A DNA stretch of 64,000 nucleotides from Phycomyces nitens (Eukaryota > Mucoromycota > Mucoromycetes > Mucorales > Phycomycetaceae), in contig JAHRBC010000001.1 in the NCBI GenBank assembly GCA_022702545.1, forward strand, positions 3,348,001 to 3,412,000. Direction: 5' to 3'. Positions 34,034-46,809 of this stretch are shown piece by piece. Every line of letters starts with the position of its first letter. Positions within the stretch are counted from its first letter, which is position 1. The notes below the pieces were generated by a model. The model saw only the letters and a program-made list of their open reading frames with translations, was not told the DNA's origin and made no database searches. A program made the translations under genes and the position numbers.

Positions 34034-34837
34034 TATTATTATTATTACTCATTAAAAAAGGTCTAGAGTTGGTCAAGCCATTGAATCATTGGTTTGTACC
34101 TGCTTCCAATAGGTAAAGCATTTCTAGTTTAATCCAGTTTTCGGTTTCTCAAGGTTTCAAGCCATTTTTATTAATTAAGCACCTACTACAACAAGATGTT
34201 GCTGCGCAGATACACAATGGCCATAAAAAGGCATATACTCCTCACGTAGGAAAAATGATGGCCTGGAAATGCAAGAATTTAGATTAAAAAATATTGACGA
34301 GCAAAAATAAGTGGAAAAAGTTGCACAAAATTCCTTGACAGATGTTTGAGGATTTGGATATTTATGATCTTTTAGGGTTTAGTTTTTCCCTTGCCAATAT
34401 GGTATATACGCATTGGGATGCTTGTTAGAGCCACCAACACTCTTACTGCTTTTACGAAACCCAAACCTGTTTTCGGGCCACGTTTGTCTAGTTCCTTGGT
34501 AGCTAATAGACAAGGATAAACCGCAAGAGTTACCAAGGGATCATCCTGAATGGTCACCTAATTGTAGCCAGACGATGAACATGAATGCCTTTTAAATAGC
34601 TTCTTAACATAAGACCCCTTGGCTATCTTGATTCATTGGAAAGCCTTTTATAGCATACATTCAAAACGGTTCTTGTTTATTTTAAAGGACACGTGAGGCT
34701 TTTTAAGCAAGTTGTACCATTTCTTTTCTTTTTAATTATAAATGTAAAATATGCCATAGTTTCATTCTTTCAATCTTTCAATCTTACCATCAATCCATCG
34801 TTTTTACATTAAAGCAAAACTATACTTTTGAAAAATT

Positions 34838-36861
34838 ATGGTTCCCAAATCAAACCATTATAAAGTCATTGTTGGCATAGGTCAGTGAGCAAATTGTTTT
34901 TTTTGCCTGTATTCAAACAAGAATATTTACATGTAATTTTCTTTTTGGTTTTTCAAGACTATGGAACCACTTTTTCGGGTTGGTCTTGGGCACGTATTAG
35001 TGCTGGTGAAGACCCGTTAAATAATACCATGATAAAGTGCGTATGAAACCTAGTCACCCAAATACTTTTTTTATTTATTTATTCGCTGCCCATTGGGTAC
35101 AATTAACTATTGTAGGAATCGCTGTACAAAGAGCTCGTCAATATTGTCATACAGCAAAGTACAACCCAAAGTTCACAGTTGGGGAAGCGAAGCAGAAATC
35201 TCTCTGAAATGTACCATCAACCCAGGGTTGCTTTTTGCAGAAAAGACCAAGCTACATTTGGATAGAAATGTCAAGGACAACCTTCCGGCTCTTCCACACG
35301 GACTAAGCGCAATACAAGGTAGAATAGCCACCCTCTTGTTCAATCATCTAACGCAGCCTATTTAGTCATCGGCGCCTATCTAAGTCAGATGTACTCTGAA
35401 ATATACAATGAAATAGAAAAACGACATGGCATTGATATTTCCAAGGTCATGTACTGTATGACTGTACCAACAACTTGGTCAGAGCATGCCAAAAGCAACA
35501 TGAGGCTGGCCGCCATCTTTGCTGGCATCATCAGCGAGAAAGATGAAGCTTCACGACTGTTGATTGTAGACGAGGCTGTTGCCGCAGCAATTTACGCTGA
35601 GCGTGTGTCCCCAGAGCTCAATATGACAATTGGCAACACGTATATGATTTGTGATGCTGGTGGCGGTACGGTAGACATTGCAATGTTTGAGAAAACGTGC
35701 CTCAACAATATAAACAGTCTGCGCGAACTGACGGTTGGCACCGGCAGTTCTTGTGGATCCGATTTCCTGGACAAAAACTTTAAAAGCTTATTGACAGAAA
35801 AGCTTGGTGGAAGATACAATTGCCTCCAGAGGCCTATAAAAGACATACTGCACAAATTCTCTAGTACTACAAAGGTAATTTGTTACTAAAAAGAACCGAT
35901 AGATAATATTTATTCTTAACATCTTTTAATAGCGTACTTTTGATGGAAATACTAAAAACACGTCTGGAATATTGTTACATTTTGATCCAATACCAACTAT
36001 TGGTGAGCTCAGGAGGGGAGCCACTGAAGACATTATATTTACAGTGGCCGAGATACAGAAAAGAGTGTTTGATCCCGTTGTGAAAACAGTACTAGAGATG
36101 ATCAGAAAACACCTGGAGAAATTAGAAAAAAGAAAACTGGATGTCATGTTCATTACAGGAGGCTTTGGAAACTCACCGTACCTTCGCATGCAAATCAAGA
36201 AAAGGTTTTGCAATCAGGTCAAATGTTTCAAGTACATTCAGGATGGAGATATGGCTGTAATGAAAGGGGCCGTGCTCTTTGGTCTCAACTCCAAGATACT
36301 AATCCAGCGAATCGTACGGCGAACATACGGCATCATTCTGAACCAAACATTTGATGGAACCACCTCAACCCATCACAGAAGAGAATCGGGTACTGGCAAG
36401 TTTTATGTTTATATTCGCAAGGGCGAGTTGATTTCTGATGGCAAGTGGGCAACGCATAAAATACCATGGAGAGGCACGGTCTTTCCAGCAATATGTAAGT
36501 TCCACCTTGAGTTGGTTCATATGCTAACCATTCAATAGCACTCTATGCATATGATGGCGATGAACCGATCCCCATGTACCCCTCTGCCGAGGATATTGAG
36601 CTTGTGGCAACCTACAATAGTCAGTTCTCGGTCAATATCATCAAAATGATGTTTCATCCGACCTTAACAATGAGCATGCGCTTTGGTCTGGATTCGGTGG
36701 AGGCCAATGTGGAGCTTTCAAAAAGTCAATATAAATATGCAACGGTCATGGATGTTTCTGGAGAAAAGTCGTTGACCCCATATGAAAAGATTCATCCTTC
36801 CTTTGAAGAAAAATATAAAAAAAGATTTATGATGTACATAATAGACTATTACTTTCCCTAA
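34838..36861 (+). CDS. Hsp70-like ATPase, HSPA12 type
   Basis: Six exons (34838-34880, 34958-35036, 35116-35318, 35366-35874, 35933-36494, 36539-36861) encode 572 aa. Actin/Hsp70-fold nucleotide motifs are visible: phosphate-1 VGIDYGTTFSGWSW, connect-like IVDEAVAAAIYAE, phosphate-2 MICDAGGGTVDIAMF, and the adenosine motif VMFITGGFGNSPYLRM. There is no EEVD end or classical substrate-binding domain, as in the HSPA12A/B group, which is expanded in Mucoromycota. It is probably cytosolic, with unknown clients. Intron 2 uses a GTGCGT donor. The gene directly follows the repeat island and converges on TYW1 with only 125 bp between the stops. Confidence 0.9.
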
Positions 36862-36986
36862 ACTGTAATAATTATCACCCATGTTTTGTTTATTTGTATT
36901 ATTGAAATTAAATTATGATTACAGACTTGATGTCTATATAGCCTATTCAGCCAAACTCCAAAAATAATCTTGGTATTGAATCGTGT

Positions 36987-39294
36987 TTAAAGAACAGGAG
37001 GAACGACCTCTTTTCTGTTCTTGCGGTAGAATCGAGTTTCTTCAGGATCAAAACCAGCCTCGTCAGTGCCAAAGATTGCCCAGTCTGGGGTCTTTGCCAT
37101 ATAATCCAAGCTTGTGAAAGGCTGTCCACTCTTGACCAGAGCAAAGAACTTTTCATAGTCAATGTGAGTGTGCCATTCACCATCCACCTTAAATTCAGTC
37201 GAGGCAATTAGAATAGAACACGAGTGAGCATGCTCACAAGAAATCTCATATCCTGACCCAAGTTTGGCAATGATCTTTTTACAGAAATCAACAACCTCAA
37301 CATGGTATGGCACCTAGTATTATGGTAGCATTCAGTACAATTGCACGTTTATAAATGTCTCCAAAAAATGACTTACATTGGCCATCGTAAGGTTACTAGC
37401 TCCACTGTACCCACAATAGGTTACGCCCTTGACTTCGATAAACGAAGGCTTTCCACGGCGAATAAGATCCACATAGTTATCAATCTCCTCTGTGTTGTGA
37501 TCCTTGACGAGTGTGAGACGGTAGACTGTACGCTGTCCCTTTTCGGCTAATGATTCCAAACTACCCAAGAAACGCTCCCAGAAATCTCTAAAAAGCGGAC
37601 GGTCGATCTTCTTCAGACTTTCCTTGGTACCAGCATCTACACTCACGTAGAGCTGAGTGATGGGAACCATGTTGGTAATAGCTTCTGGGAATTGTGCATT
37701 GGTGACAAGGAACGAAGAAATGTTGCGCTCATGAAGCATGGTTACGAATTCGTTGATGTGAGGGTAAAAGATGGGTTCGCCGACCAGGGACAGAGCACAA
37801 TGGCGAATGGTCTTGGCTTCCTGGAATCTTTCAGCCTTGACACCAGGAACACCCTTGAGCTGCTTGATCATCTTGTAGTGGTTTTCCATTGCACCATCCA
37901 AAATAAACTTGGGATCGTCTACCTTCCAGCGCCAGACGGTACCGACAGGATTAGTGTGATGGCGCCAGCAGAACACACACTTGTTGGCACAGGCCAGGGA
38001 AGGTGTGGTCTCCATGCAAAGATGGCTCTGAATACCATAGAACGCATGTTTGTAGCAGAATCCACGACCACGAAGAGCAGACTTGGTCCATCTGCAAATC
38101 TTTACACCCGAGTGGGAGCCAACGATCTTGTAGCCCTGCTTGGTTAAGCTTTTGTGGAGCATAGGGGAAACCATTTCACGGACTTCCTTGGGTTGATCAA
38201 GTGTTCTGTTACGAGCCTTGACAGGATCACCAATCTGACGCTTGGGACGAGCCTTGACATTGACATCTTTGGATGCCTCTTCTTCATCAGCACGATCTTG
38301 TTTTGCGGCCTTGAGCTTGGCAGCCATGTTACCCATATCTTCGAGATCAACCATCTCATCTCCAGACCCAGGGTTAGCCTCCTCTGCCTCCTCTGCCTCT
38401 TCACCTTCAGAATCATATTCGATGTTTGTGGGAGAGTACTCAAGAGAATGGCTATCCTGGAGCTCGGAAATGAACTGCTGGGCCCATGTTTCAAACTGAG
38501 TCTTTTGGTCGGCATTCTTATCGCACGCTCCAAGAGGATAGATGCGAGTAGCACCCAATTGGCCAAGCCACTTGTCAATGTCTTGTGAAGCAATGTTGAA
38601 TTCATCACCATAGGCGGAATCGCCAAGACCACACACAGCATACCGTAACTTGTTCAATGCAATACGATCCACACGGAAATCATAGCGAATGTCGCGCAGC
38701 CATTTGGTAAACCTATTTGGTTCAAAACAGAGTCAGTTATTAAACTGGCCCTTTTTATATATACACAACAACATATTTCTCCTTGACTTACCAATCCAAA
38801 GGACCCTCGATATTGTAAGAAGAAAGGACAAACACACACACAGAGGTCTCTGCCAACAGATCCTCGTTATCATAGTCAGTAATATCCAACACTTGGATCT
38901 GCTTGACTTTGACAGCCTCAGAAACAGCCTTGATTTGGTCCTCTAACTGTGTTGCAAATCCCTTGGCAGTTCCAGTGAGACCTGAATAAAAGATCTTTAG
39001 GGAATCGATCTCGGTTGGTTGCTGGGATCCACAAGCACATCCCTCGGGACTGTCTTGACAGCTCTTGACTGGCTCTTTAGTAGCAGGGGGATTGCAGGAC
39101 TCTTTGGTAGCTTTGTCAGATTTGCAACAGGATCCTCCAGAGGTTTGAGTGGATTCGTCATTGTTTGACTGACAGCATGATCCAGATGTATTGCCGCATG
39201 AGCTTTCTGCAGCTTCGTCATCGCGAGGCTGTTCGGGCCCGATTGACAGGATGTTTGTGAAGCTATAGAGGAGGCTGTTGACAAACCCGCTCAT
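36987..39294 (-). CDS. TYW1: tRNA 4-demethylwyosine synthase TYW1
   Basis: Three minus-strand exons (38792-39294, 37377-38712, 36987-37313) encode 721 aa. The order is a Cys-rich segment (~residues 30-90), a flavodoxin-like FMN domain (LKIFYSGLTGTAKGFATQLE; YAVCGLGDSAYGDEFN), an acidic linker (EEAEEAEEANPGSGDEM), then a radical-SAM domain with the CxxxCxxC iron-sulfur motif CANKCVFCWRHHTNP and the conserved SLVGEPIFYPHINEF and CGYSGASNLTM. The C-terminal wybutosine domain includes CEHAHSCSILIA and KTPDWAIFGTDEAGFDP. The enzyme condenses N1-methylguanosine-37 of tRNA-Phe with pyruvate carbons at the endoplasmic reticulum or cytosol. The Cys-rich N-terminus is unusual (see findings). Confidence 0.96.
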
Positions 39295-39696
39295 TGTAAG
39301 CCTGTTGTTCTGTTTTTTTGGGGGTGAGTGGGGAGGTGGGTTAAAGAAAGATTTACTTATTTTTTTAATAGATATCCATATATGGGATTCTTTGGACGGA
39401 TATGTGACTGTCTTGCGACTAGTAAAAAATATCCATATTCTTGGATTCCTTGAGAATTTGATAACATTTTAGGATCAATATAAATAGGCTGCTAAAAGAA
39501 AGTGGATTTATTATAGCATAATGAAACTTATGAAAGAATTGTATAAAGGAGAAAAGAGCAAAGAAAATGGCATATTTTTTTTTTCTTAAAAAAAAGGGGA
39601 GAAGTAATGAGGTGTAGAATAGAGGTGCCATTGACTGTAATGAATTAGGTACACAAGAGCGAATATATTATATGAATACATATACATATTGCTCTT
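39295..39696. other. Intergenic region between TYW1 and PCNA
   Basis: 402 bp containing the TYW1 promoter and the PCNA 3' UTR. Oligo-A/T runs lie near 39574-39596. No gene was seen. Confidence 0.5.
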
Positions 39697-40737
39697 TTAG
39701 TTATCCTCGCCAATTTTAGGTGCCTAGAGAACAGTAAGTATATACATGTATATTTTATGAGAAGACTTGAGGATCTTACCAAGTAGTATCTAAGATGACC
39801 GACATTGTCGAGCTTGTACTCAACCAAAAGAGGAACCTCGGCAGACAAGTTGAGGCTGACTCGGGAAGACAGAGGGGTTGCCTTTGTAAAGTTGGCAAGA
39901 TATTTGAGGGCAAAAGTCATGGAGACAGTCTGCTGGAGCTCGATAACAGTAGAGTCATTGTCCTTAAAGATCAACAAGGAGATTTGCTGTTAATCAGCCA
40001 TGCCTTTCATACATCATAATCCACTCAATTCCCTCAAAACTTACATTGTCAACAGAGTTGCTGGCCTTGAGAGTAATTCCACCCTTTCCAACCTCACCAT
40101 CACCAGAGAACTTGATGCCTTCCTTGGTGCATTCCACAGTAACTATAAAATACCCACAGACCATTCAGTATGACTGGACATCCAATATCTTGAACTATGT
40201 ACCTGAATCACTGAGAACCTGCATTTCACGGCAGATTTCTGCAAACTTGGCGGATGACATGTGGACAACAGCATCGTATGTTGTCTCGGGAATGCCAAGA
40301 TGCTCGCTGTCAATGTCCATCAATCTGAGATCATACTCACTGACCTTCTCATGATCTGTTCAAAACCACTTAGCACTTTATCACACACACAAAATAATCA
40401 CTTTCTCTAGAATTTTACCCTTGCTCTCAAAGACCATGCTCAGGACATCACCACCATCATCAGCCTTGAGGGTGAGGGTGTCATCATTGTGAGCACATCT
40501 GAGAATCTTGCTAAGATTGATCAAGTTGATGCCAAGAGGAATGTTGCGATCGCAGCGGTAGGGATCAAAACCCTCGGAATTGAGCATCATTGATACAAGT
40601 GCAACATGGGAGTTGTCCATGGCCTGGAGAGAGATTCCAGTGTCGTTGCAGTCAAAGTTGCATTCTGTGACCAATTCCTTGATAGCGTCAAGGAGTGACT
40701 TGAGAAGGCGAGCTTTGTCGAGTCTGGCTTCAAGCAT
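39697..40737 (-). CDS. POL30: Proliferating cell nuclear antigen (sliding clamp)
   Basis: Five minus-strand exons (40419-40737, 40203-40355, 40045-40142, 39780-39986, 39697-39723) encode 267 aa. It begins [20 protein letters not shown], with the conserved [17 protein letters not shown], the DNA-facing and interdomain-loop region including [30 protein letters not shown], and the end [15 protein letters not shown]. It forms the homotrimeric clamp that tethers DNA polymerases and recruits PIP-box proteins in the nucleus. The upstream in-frame ATG was not used because the family starts with MLEAR. An ACGCGT site lies 142 bp upstream. Confidence 0.97.
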
Positions 40738-41845
40738 ACTATAGGCATGTATTAGGACATTTGCAGTTCTATGGATCTCTTTGACTCTTGACAATAAAAA
40801 GAAGACTTCTTTACCTTTAGATTCTTTTTTTAAAGAGAAAAATTTGAATAAATAAAAAGAGAGTCTTTAATTTTTTTGACGCGTTCTTTTTCTGTTCCTC
40901 TTTTTTTTTTTTATTGAAAAAACAAAAAGCTGGTATTTCTAAATTAGTGAAACACGTCACAAAGTCTACCAGGTCACTTTTCAATGTGGGTGTATAAAAT
41001 ATACACATATCAGGCAGGAATTCTCAATGTGTTTTAGAGCTGTGAACATTTTAATTGACTTACTTATTATGGAAATGATTGTTTCTCAAAAGGCTTTGCA
41101 AAGATCACCATGACTCTTGCTATTGTCAGTGCTCTTTAAATGGTATTGATAAAGGGAAAAGTGACGTGTGGCACGGATCTGTCTTTAGTTATGCCACTAG
41201 TGTGGGAACCATGACCACTGCAGTCAAGCCAAATGCGAGTAAAGGGCATTCCTGTGGTGGAATTTGACAAGGCTGGGATATCACTCATTATAACAAAGAC
41301 GAGCCTTTTGTTTGCAGGCAACACTGATCCAAAGTATCTTGTCTAAAAAAAACTAGTGCCATTGACAGTTGACAACTGTCAAATAGACAGCGCAACCATT
41401 TGATGACGTTTCAGTATATTATTTTTATTGACCATTCTTTTGAATCAATCTTTATTTCTCTCTCCTTCTCTCCCTCTTTTTTCTTCTTCTTCTTGAGCTA
41501 TAATGTGAATGGATGCAATGCATCCTGCCTAGATGCCTCTTTCTGTCTTGTCATCAAGCACATTGGACATCATTCTGGGTATAATGTCCAAGCGCATGCC
41601 AATCCAAAGCACGGTTAACATGCTCAAAGGTAGCCTCTGTTTGTTTAGATACTAAAAATATCTCGTGACAAAAAGATGGTCTCAAAAAAAAAAAGGGGGA
41701 TTTGGTTATATTTCTTGGTATTTTGTATTGAACAAACAAGTGGAATTATGCCGTCTACAACATAAACCCCTCTTTATTTAGCTATTTATTTATTTCCTCT
41801 CTTTCTTTCCTTTTTCTTTTCTTTACTTTTTCTCTACTTTATAAA
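40738..41845. promoter_or_regulatory. PCNA/MVP1 divergent upstream region
   Basis: 1.1 kb between divergent starts. Apart from the MCB site, the MVP1-proximal 80 bp are a CT-rich tract (41790-41840, CCTCTCTTTCTTTCC-like) typical of fungal core promoters. Open frames at 41079-41267 and on the opposite strand lack support. Confidence 0.5.
40879..40884. promoter_or_regulatory. MluI cell-cycle box (ACGCGT) upstream of PCNA
   Basis: The palindromic ACGCGT sits 142 bp upstream of the PCNA start. In yeasts this MCB element is bound by MBF and drives S-phase transcription of POL30 and other replication genes. It also occurs in the histone promoters of this window. Function here is inferred. Confidence 0.55.
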
Positions 41846-44539
41846 ATGCTTCAAGGCGATGAAGATGACCTGACGGCGGGATTCCACTTTACAGCCCGCA
41901 CAATATCTCCCATCTATACCAATCAGTTTGACAATCCCTGGGGTGCTGAGACTAGTTTTGAACCAGACATACACCTCCCAAGAGATGCAGTTGAGGATGC
42001 TCTGTTGAGCTCAGGAATCACTGCGGCGAGTGTACTTGGCAAGTAGCCAATATGTTGGGCCTATAATTATACGACCAACATACGTATTTTTATATACCTA
42101 TACCTATCTATCTATCTATCTATCTATCTATTTAAAAGAGGAACGAGAGAGCGATATTGGTTTTTTTTTTGAAAGTGAGAAAAAGTGTGAATATAGAGCT
42201 GATTATTTATCCAACAAAAAACAAAATTCATTTCTATTGAATTCAGTGGGTGTGGACGTGCCAGAGTTATATGATACTGCCTACATTCGATCAGGGCCTA
42301 CGGGGGATCGTGTCAGTTTGGAGTCCCTTGAAAGAGTTATGGGACTTGGTGGAATTACGGCGCAGACATTGGACGAGGCAAGTCATTGTACTTATCGTCT
42401 GTTATACACACACACACTTTGAGTTGGATTCCGAATATACCTTGTTATACATTTGCTCAAAGACCTTGCACATACATAGATTATCGGCATTGTCGTTCCA
42501 CCTGGCTCACAGTACGTCACACGCAATGAGTTCAACACCGCCTTGGCCTTGGTTGCTTGTGCTCAGAAACACATGGGTAAGGCACCAAGAAGTTGGATAA
42601 TATCAAGAGACCCAAACATCATATCCAGAGTGTGTGTGTGTGTGTATTAAAATTTATTTATTTTTTCGTTTCTCTAGATGTCTCTCTCGAGACGGTCCAG
42701 CAGCATAGAAATGGTATGATTTATTTGTCTTGGTTGATAAATATACACGAAATGATCCATATCGATCTCACCGATCTGTTGTAGATTTGCCTGAACTCAT
42801 CTTGGCAAATATCGACACCATGTATACCCAACGAAGTCCAATTGTATCCAGAACAAATGCCCAGAGACTGCAGCAATCCCACCACCAACAGCAGAGAATA
42901 ATAGATCCATGGCTAAGCAGACCCTTGGCCCAGAGCGAGCCAGCTCCCAACCATATTTCAGAAGATATACGACCAACCACCAATCCACAAGAACTGCTTA
43001 GATCGCGTGGGATCAACACCTCGTCCACGGCCACTACTATCAACAATACCATGACCTCAAACAAACGGCCGTTGGTAGACAAGCTTCCGTCCGATGCTCA
43101 TCAATGGTTTTCCCATGTCGATAGGATCCGGGTAGAACTTATGGAAGAAAAGGAGGGATTTTTGTTTAGACACGCGAATTACAAGATTGAAAGCGAAAAG
43201 CATGGAGGGTCTGTACTTCGTAGGTACAGTGATTTCTGTTGGCTGTCCGAGATGCTCTTGAAACGATATCCACTTCGCATGTTACCAACCTTACCGCCAA
43301 AACAAGTCCGGGGAAGTAAGTCGGATATAAACTGTTTATATCCCACAAGTTTGCACACAAATACTAGTGTGGTTCTCACACCACAGAGAGATTTCTAGAA
43401 GACGAGGTGTTTTTGGAAAGAAGGCGAAAGGGACTGGAACGGTTTTTGAGTAGTGTAGTCCGGCATCCCGTTCTTGCCAAGGATGAATTGGTGGCAGTAT
43501 TTCTGACAGAATCCTCCGTAAGAGTCCAGTGATTTTTTGTTTTTTGTTTTGTGATTTCAGTCTTAATTAATTAATTAATAATGATAATAACGATGGGTGT
43601 AAAATAGGTATTAAGGACATGGCTTAGATCACACACGCCCTTGATGGAAGAAGAGTTTATGCACCAGCACTTGTCCTTTGAAGAAGTCGAGAGAAGAATA
43701 CCAGATCAACTGAATCTTCGTCTCGAAACACTTAGGAAACGCCTTGAACCTCTAACACAATTGTACTATACCTTGTGCAGTCAAATGGAGCGAATGATCA
43801 GACTCGAGGAAGCACAGGCAGCCGAGTTTGATCAGTACAGTACAACCCTAAAGTAAAGTCTATATATTCATAACATTTGTCTTGTCAAGTGATTAGAGTA
43901 GATCTAACATTGTTATTTTAGTACAATGTGTACATTGGAACAGGCTTGTTATGTGCCAGAGTGTTTGCCTTGTGGGTTTGTTGTCCATGGCTATGAATCA
44001 GTGTCAAAGCACATGCAAAGGGCAGGACAGATCCAATATGACCAAACACTGGTGAGCAGATATACAACCCTAGAGAACTTGCGGCGGCAGAGAGATCTAT
44101 TGATTTCATTCAAAGTAAAGTGTAACAATTCAAAACAGAGCATCCCCTTTGACTCTTGGTTTAGGAAATGTTGGACCGTAGAGATCGATTGGCGCCTTCT
44201 TTACAGACTTCCCCAAAGGCAAAACAAGATCATGACCGTGACGAAAGCTATCTGGGAACAGTAAGTTTTTTTTTAAAAAAAAAAGCGCAATCGTTATTCG
44301 GTTTATTGAATCCACACTACTAGACTCGGGTATCGGCTCAGCAACAACGCCAGACCTTTGTCCAGTACTGCCTTGCATCAGAAATATCATTCTTACACAA
44401 GCACCAGGCATTTGTCTCCCAGCTATACCAAAACTATGCATTCGAGCAAATCAAATACGAACGGCAGCTAAGCGACAATTGGAAGGTTCTACAGGTCCTT
44501 GCCTCTGAAATGCCATCTGAACCAGATGATTTTGCCTAG
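41846..44539 (+). CDS. MVP1: Sorting nexin MVP1 (SNX8 family, PX-BAR)
   Basis: Ten exons (41846-42038, 42247-42377, 42480-42576, 42678-42713, 42785-43315, 43387-43517, 43618-43852, 43922-44115, 44165-44260, 44324-44539) encode 619 aa. The N-terminal part carries [20 protein letters not shown] and [12 protein letters not shown]. An EH-like stretch follows ([20 protein letters not shown]). The PX domain covers roughly [20 protein letters not shown] to [20 protein letters not shown], with the phosphoinositide-contacting [19 protein letters not shown] helical BAR-type region ([20 protein letters not shown]) completes it. MVP1 binds PI3P on endosomes and acts in retromer-independent recycling. Introns 1 and 2 both begin with GCAAGT, not GT; no GT donor keeps the frame. 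Confidence 0.9.
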
Positions 44540-44876
44540 ACAAAAACAAGATTGTTATTATTATTGTTATTGTTAGTATTAGTATTATTATTATATATTA
44601 TTATTATTATATTATTATTATTATTCTTATCACCGTTATTTTCACTGTATAAAATTATAAAGGTTTAAATACATGTATTTACAAACACACACACACATGT
44701 ATTTGAAGTATAGGTTTATGTATGCTTTAGTTATTTTTTTTATTAAGACAATCGGTCAACTTCTTTCGTAACCAAGAGTCTACAGTGGCCATGAAAGAAA
44801 GAAAACCATTTAGGTAAAATGTTTGTTTTTCTTATTTAATGATGTTGGACGCATCACAGATCAAAAGGTTCATTGT
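44540..44876. other. Convergent intergenic region
   Basis: 337 bp between the MVP1 and ATP1 stops, containing an (ATT/TTA)n tract at 44555-44625 and (AC)n at 44684-44697. No gene was seen. Confidence 0.6.
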
Positions 44877-46809
44877 TTACAAGAAGGTCTTGACGTGGGT
44901 CTCGCAGATGCTGCGGAGCTTGGCATCCAACTCCTTGGAGATGACACCCTTGGAGCGGATCTCATCGAGCTCGGCCTGGTGCTGGGTCTTGACGTAGCTG
45001 ACAAAGTCCTTCTCCCAGTCGACAACCTTACCGACGGGCAACTTGTCGAGGAAACCGTTGACACCAGCAAACACAATGGGGACCTGGACCTCAATGGAGA
45101 GAGGAGTGTACTGGGGCTGCTTGAGGAGCTCAGTGAGACGGGCACCACGGTTAAGCAAGAACTGGGTGGAGGCATCGAGATCAGAACCGAACTGGGCAAA
45201 GGCAGCAACTTCACGGTACTGGGCCAAGAAAAGCTTGAGGGAACCAGCGACCTGCTTCATGGCCTTGGTCTGGGCAGCGGAACCGACACGGGAGACGGAC
45301 AAACCGACGTTAATGGCGGGACGGACACCCTTGAAGAAGAGCTCGGCTTCCAAGAAGATCTGACCATCAGTGATGGAAATGACGTTGGTAGGAATGTAGG
45401 CAGACACATCACCACCCTGGGTCTCAATGATGGGAAGGGCGGTCATGGAACCGTAACCGAAAGCCTTGTTCATCTTGGCAGCACGCTCCAAAAGACGGGA
45501 GTGGAGGTAGAAGACATCACCGGGGTAGGCCTCACGACCGGGGGGACGACGAAGCAAAAGGGACATTTGACGGTAAGCAACGGCCTGCTTGGACAAATCA
45601 TCGTAGATGATGAGGGAGTGGCGACCGTTGTCACGGAACCATTCACCAAAGGCAGCACCAGAGAAGGGAGCGAGGTACTGGAGAGGGGCGGCCTCAGAGG
45701 CAGTGGCGGCAACGACAATGGTGTACTTCATGGCGTCGTTCTCCTCGAGGGTACGGACCAACTGGGCAACAGTGGAGCGCTTCTGACCGACGGCAACGTA
45801 GATGCAGTAAAGCTTCTTGGACTCATCGGAACCGTTGTTCCAGTTCTTCTGGTTGAGAATGGTGTCGAGAGCGACAGCGGTCTTACCGGTCTGACGATCA
45901 CCAATGATCAACTCACGCTGACCACGACCGATGGGAACCATGGAATCAACAGACTTGATACCAGTCTGCATGGGCTCGTTGACAGAGTGACGGGGCAAAA
46001 TACCGGGAGCCTTGACCTGGACACGCGAACGGCCAACGGTCTCAAGAGGACCCTTACCATCAATGGGGTTACCGAGGGCATCGACAACACGACCCAAGAT
46101 ACCAGGACCAACGGGAACATCGACAATGGCACCGGTACGCTTGACAGTGTCACCTTCCTTGATCAAACGATCGTTACCAAAGACGACAATACCGACGTTG
46201 TCGGCTTCCAAGTTGAGGGCCATACCCTAAAAGTGAATAAGCATTTAATTGGGATAGCACTACCAACACTGTTTCCAAAGCCCCTCCTCTCTCTCTTGTA
46301 TTTGTTTTATTCCTAAACAAAGCCTCTAATAATATTTACCTTGAGACCGCTGGAGAACTCAACCATCTCCTCGGCCTGGACGTTCTTCAAACCATAGACA
46401 CGGGCAATACCGTCACCAATGGACAAGACGCGACCAGTCTCCTGGAGATCGACATCAGCAGAGGCACCGAGGATGCGCTGCTCAAGGATAGAAGAGACCT
46501 CGGCAGTAGAGGGCTTGGAGGAGGCATAACGGGCAGCCTGGGCGACGGCGCCAAGGTTAAGGCGGGCCTGCAAAGCAAATAATAATAAAAAAGAGAGAGA
46601 GCATAAATAAGAATGGTTGTGATTGGCATGGGTGGTTATTATTACTGTTCTTTATATTTCTGTTTATGGTTATGGGATTTGTAAATGTAGTTTGTTGTTT
46701 GGACCTAAAGGTAATCTAGCCACTGTTGGGCGCGTATACTTACAGCGGGGGCAAGACCGCGGGCAGCAAGCGACAAGGGGCGAGCGACGCGAACAACGTT
46801 TCTAAGCAT
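44877..46809 (-). CDS. ATP1: Mitochondrial F1 ATP synthase subunit alpha
   Basis: Three minus-strand exons (46744-46809, 46340-46567, 44877-46226) encode 547 aa. The presequence is Arg-rich ([20 protein letters not shown]) and is interrupted by intron 1. The mature part includes [20 protein letters not shown], the P-loop [15 protein letters not shown], the [13 protein letters not shown] stretch, and the F1 alpha signature [17 protein letters not shown]. It ends [11 protein letters not shown]. It forms the alpha3beta3 head of complex V in the mitochondrial matrix. A 497-codon open frame on the opposite strand is a codon-bias artefact. Confidence 0.98.

Larger units (their letters stand above)
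29155..34837. other. Gene-poor repeat island
   Basis: These 5.7 kb contain no convincing protein gene. Repeats listed separately occupy 29691-30031, 31394-32250, 32264-33722 and a partial end at 34025-34033. The remaining stretches (29155-29690, 30032-31393, 34036-34837) are AT-rich unique DNA in which I see nothing else. The last ~200 bp should hold the promoter of the HSPA12-like gene. Confidence 0.6.

Noticed and set aside
41079..41267. Short open frames between PCNA and MVP1
   Set aside because: No start context, domain or splice partner; they overlap on both strands.
44823..46316. 497-codon plus-strand open frame opposite ATP1
   Set aside because: It is the exact antisense of the strongly codon-biased ATP1 exon, has low-complexity Gly/Thr/Asp-rich composition and no domain, and would read through the ATP1 intron.
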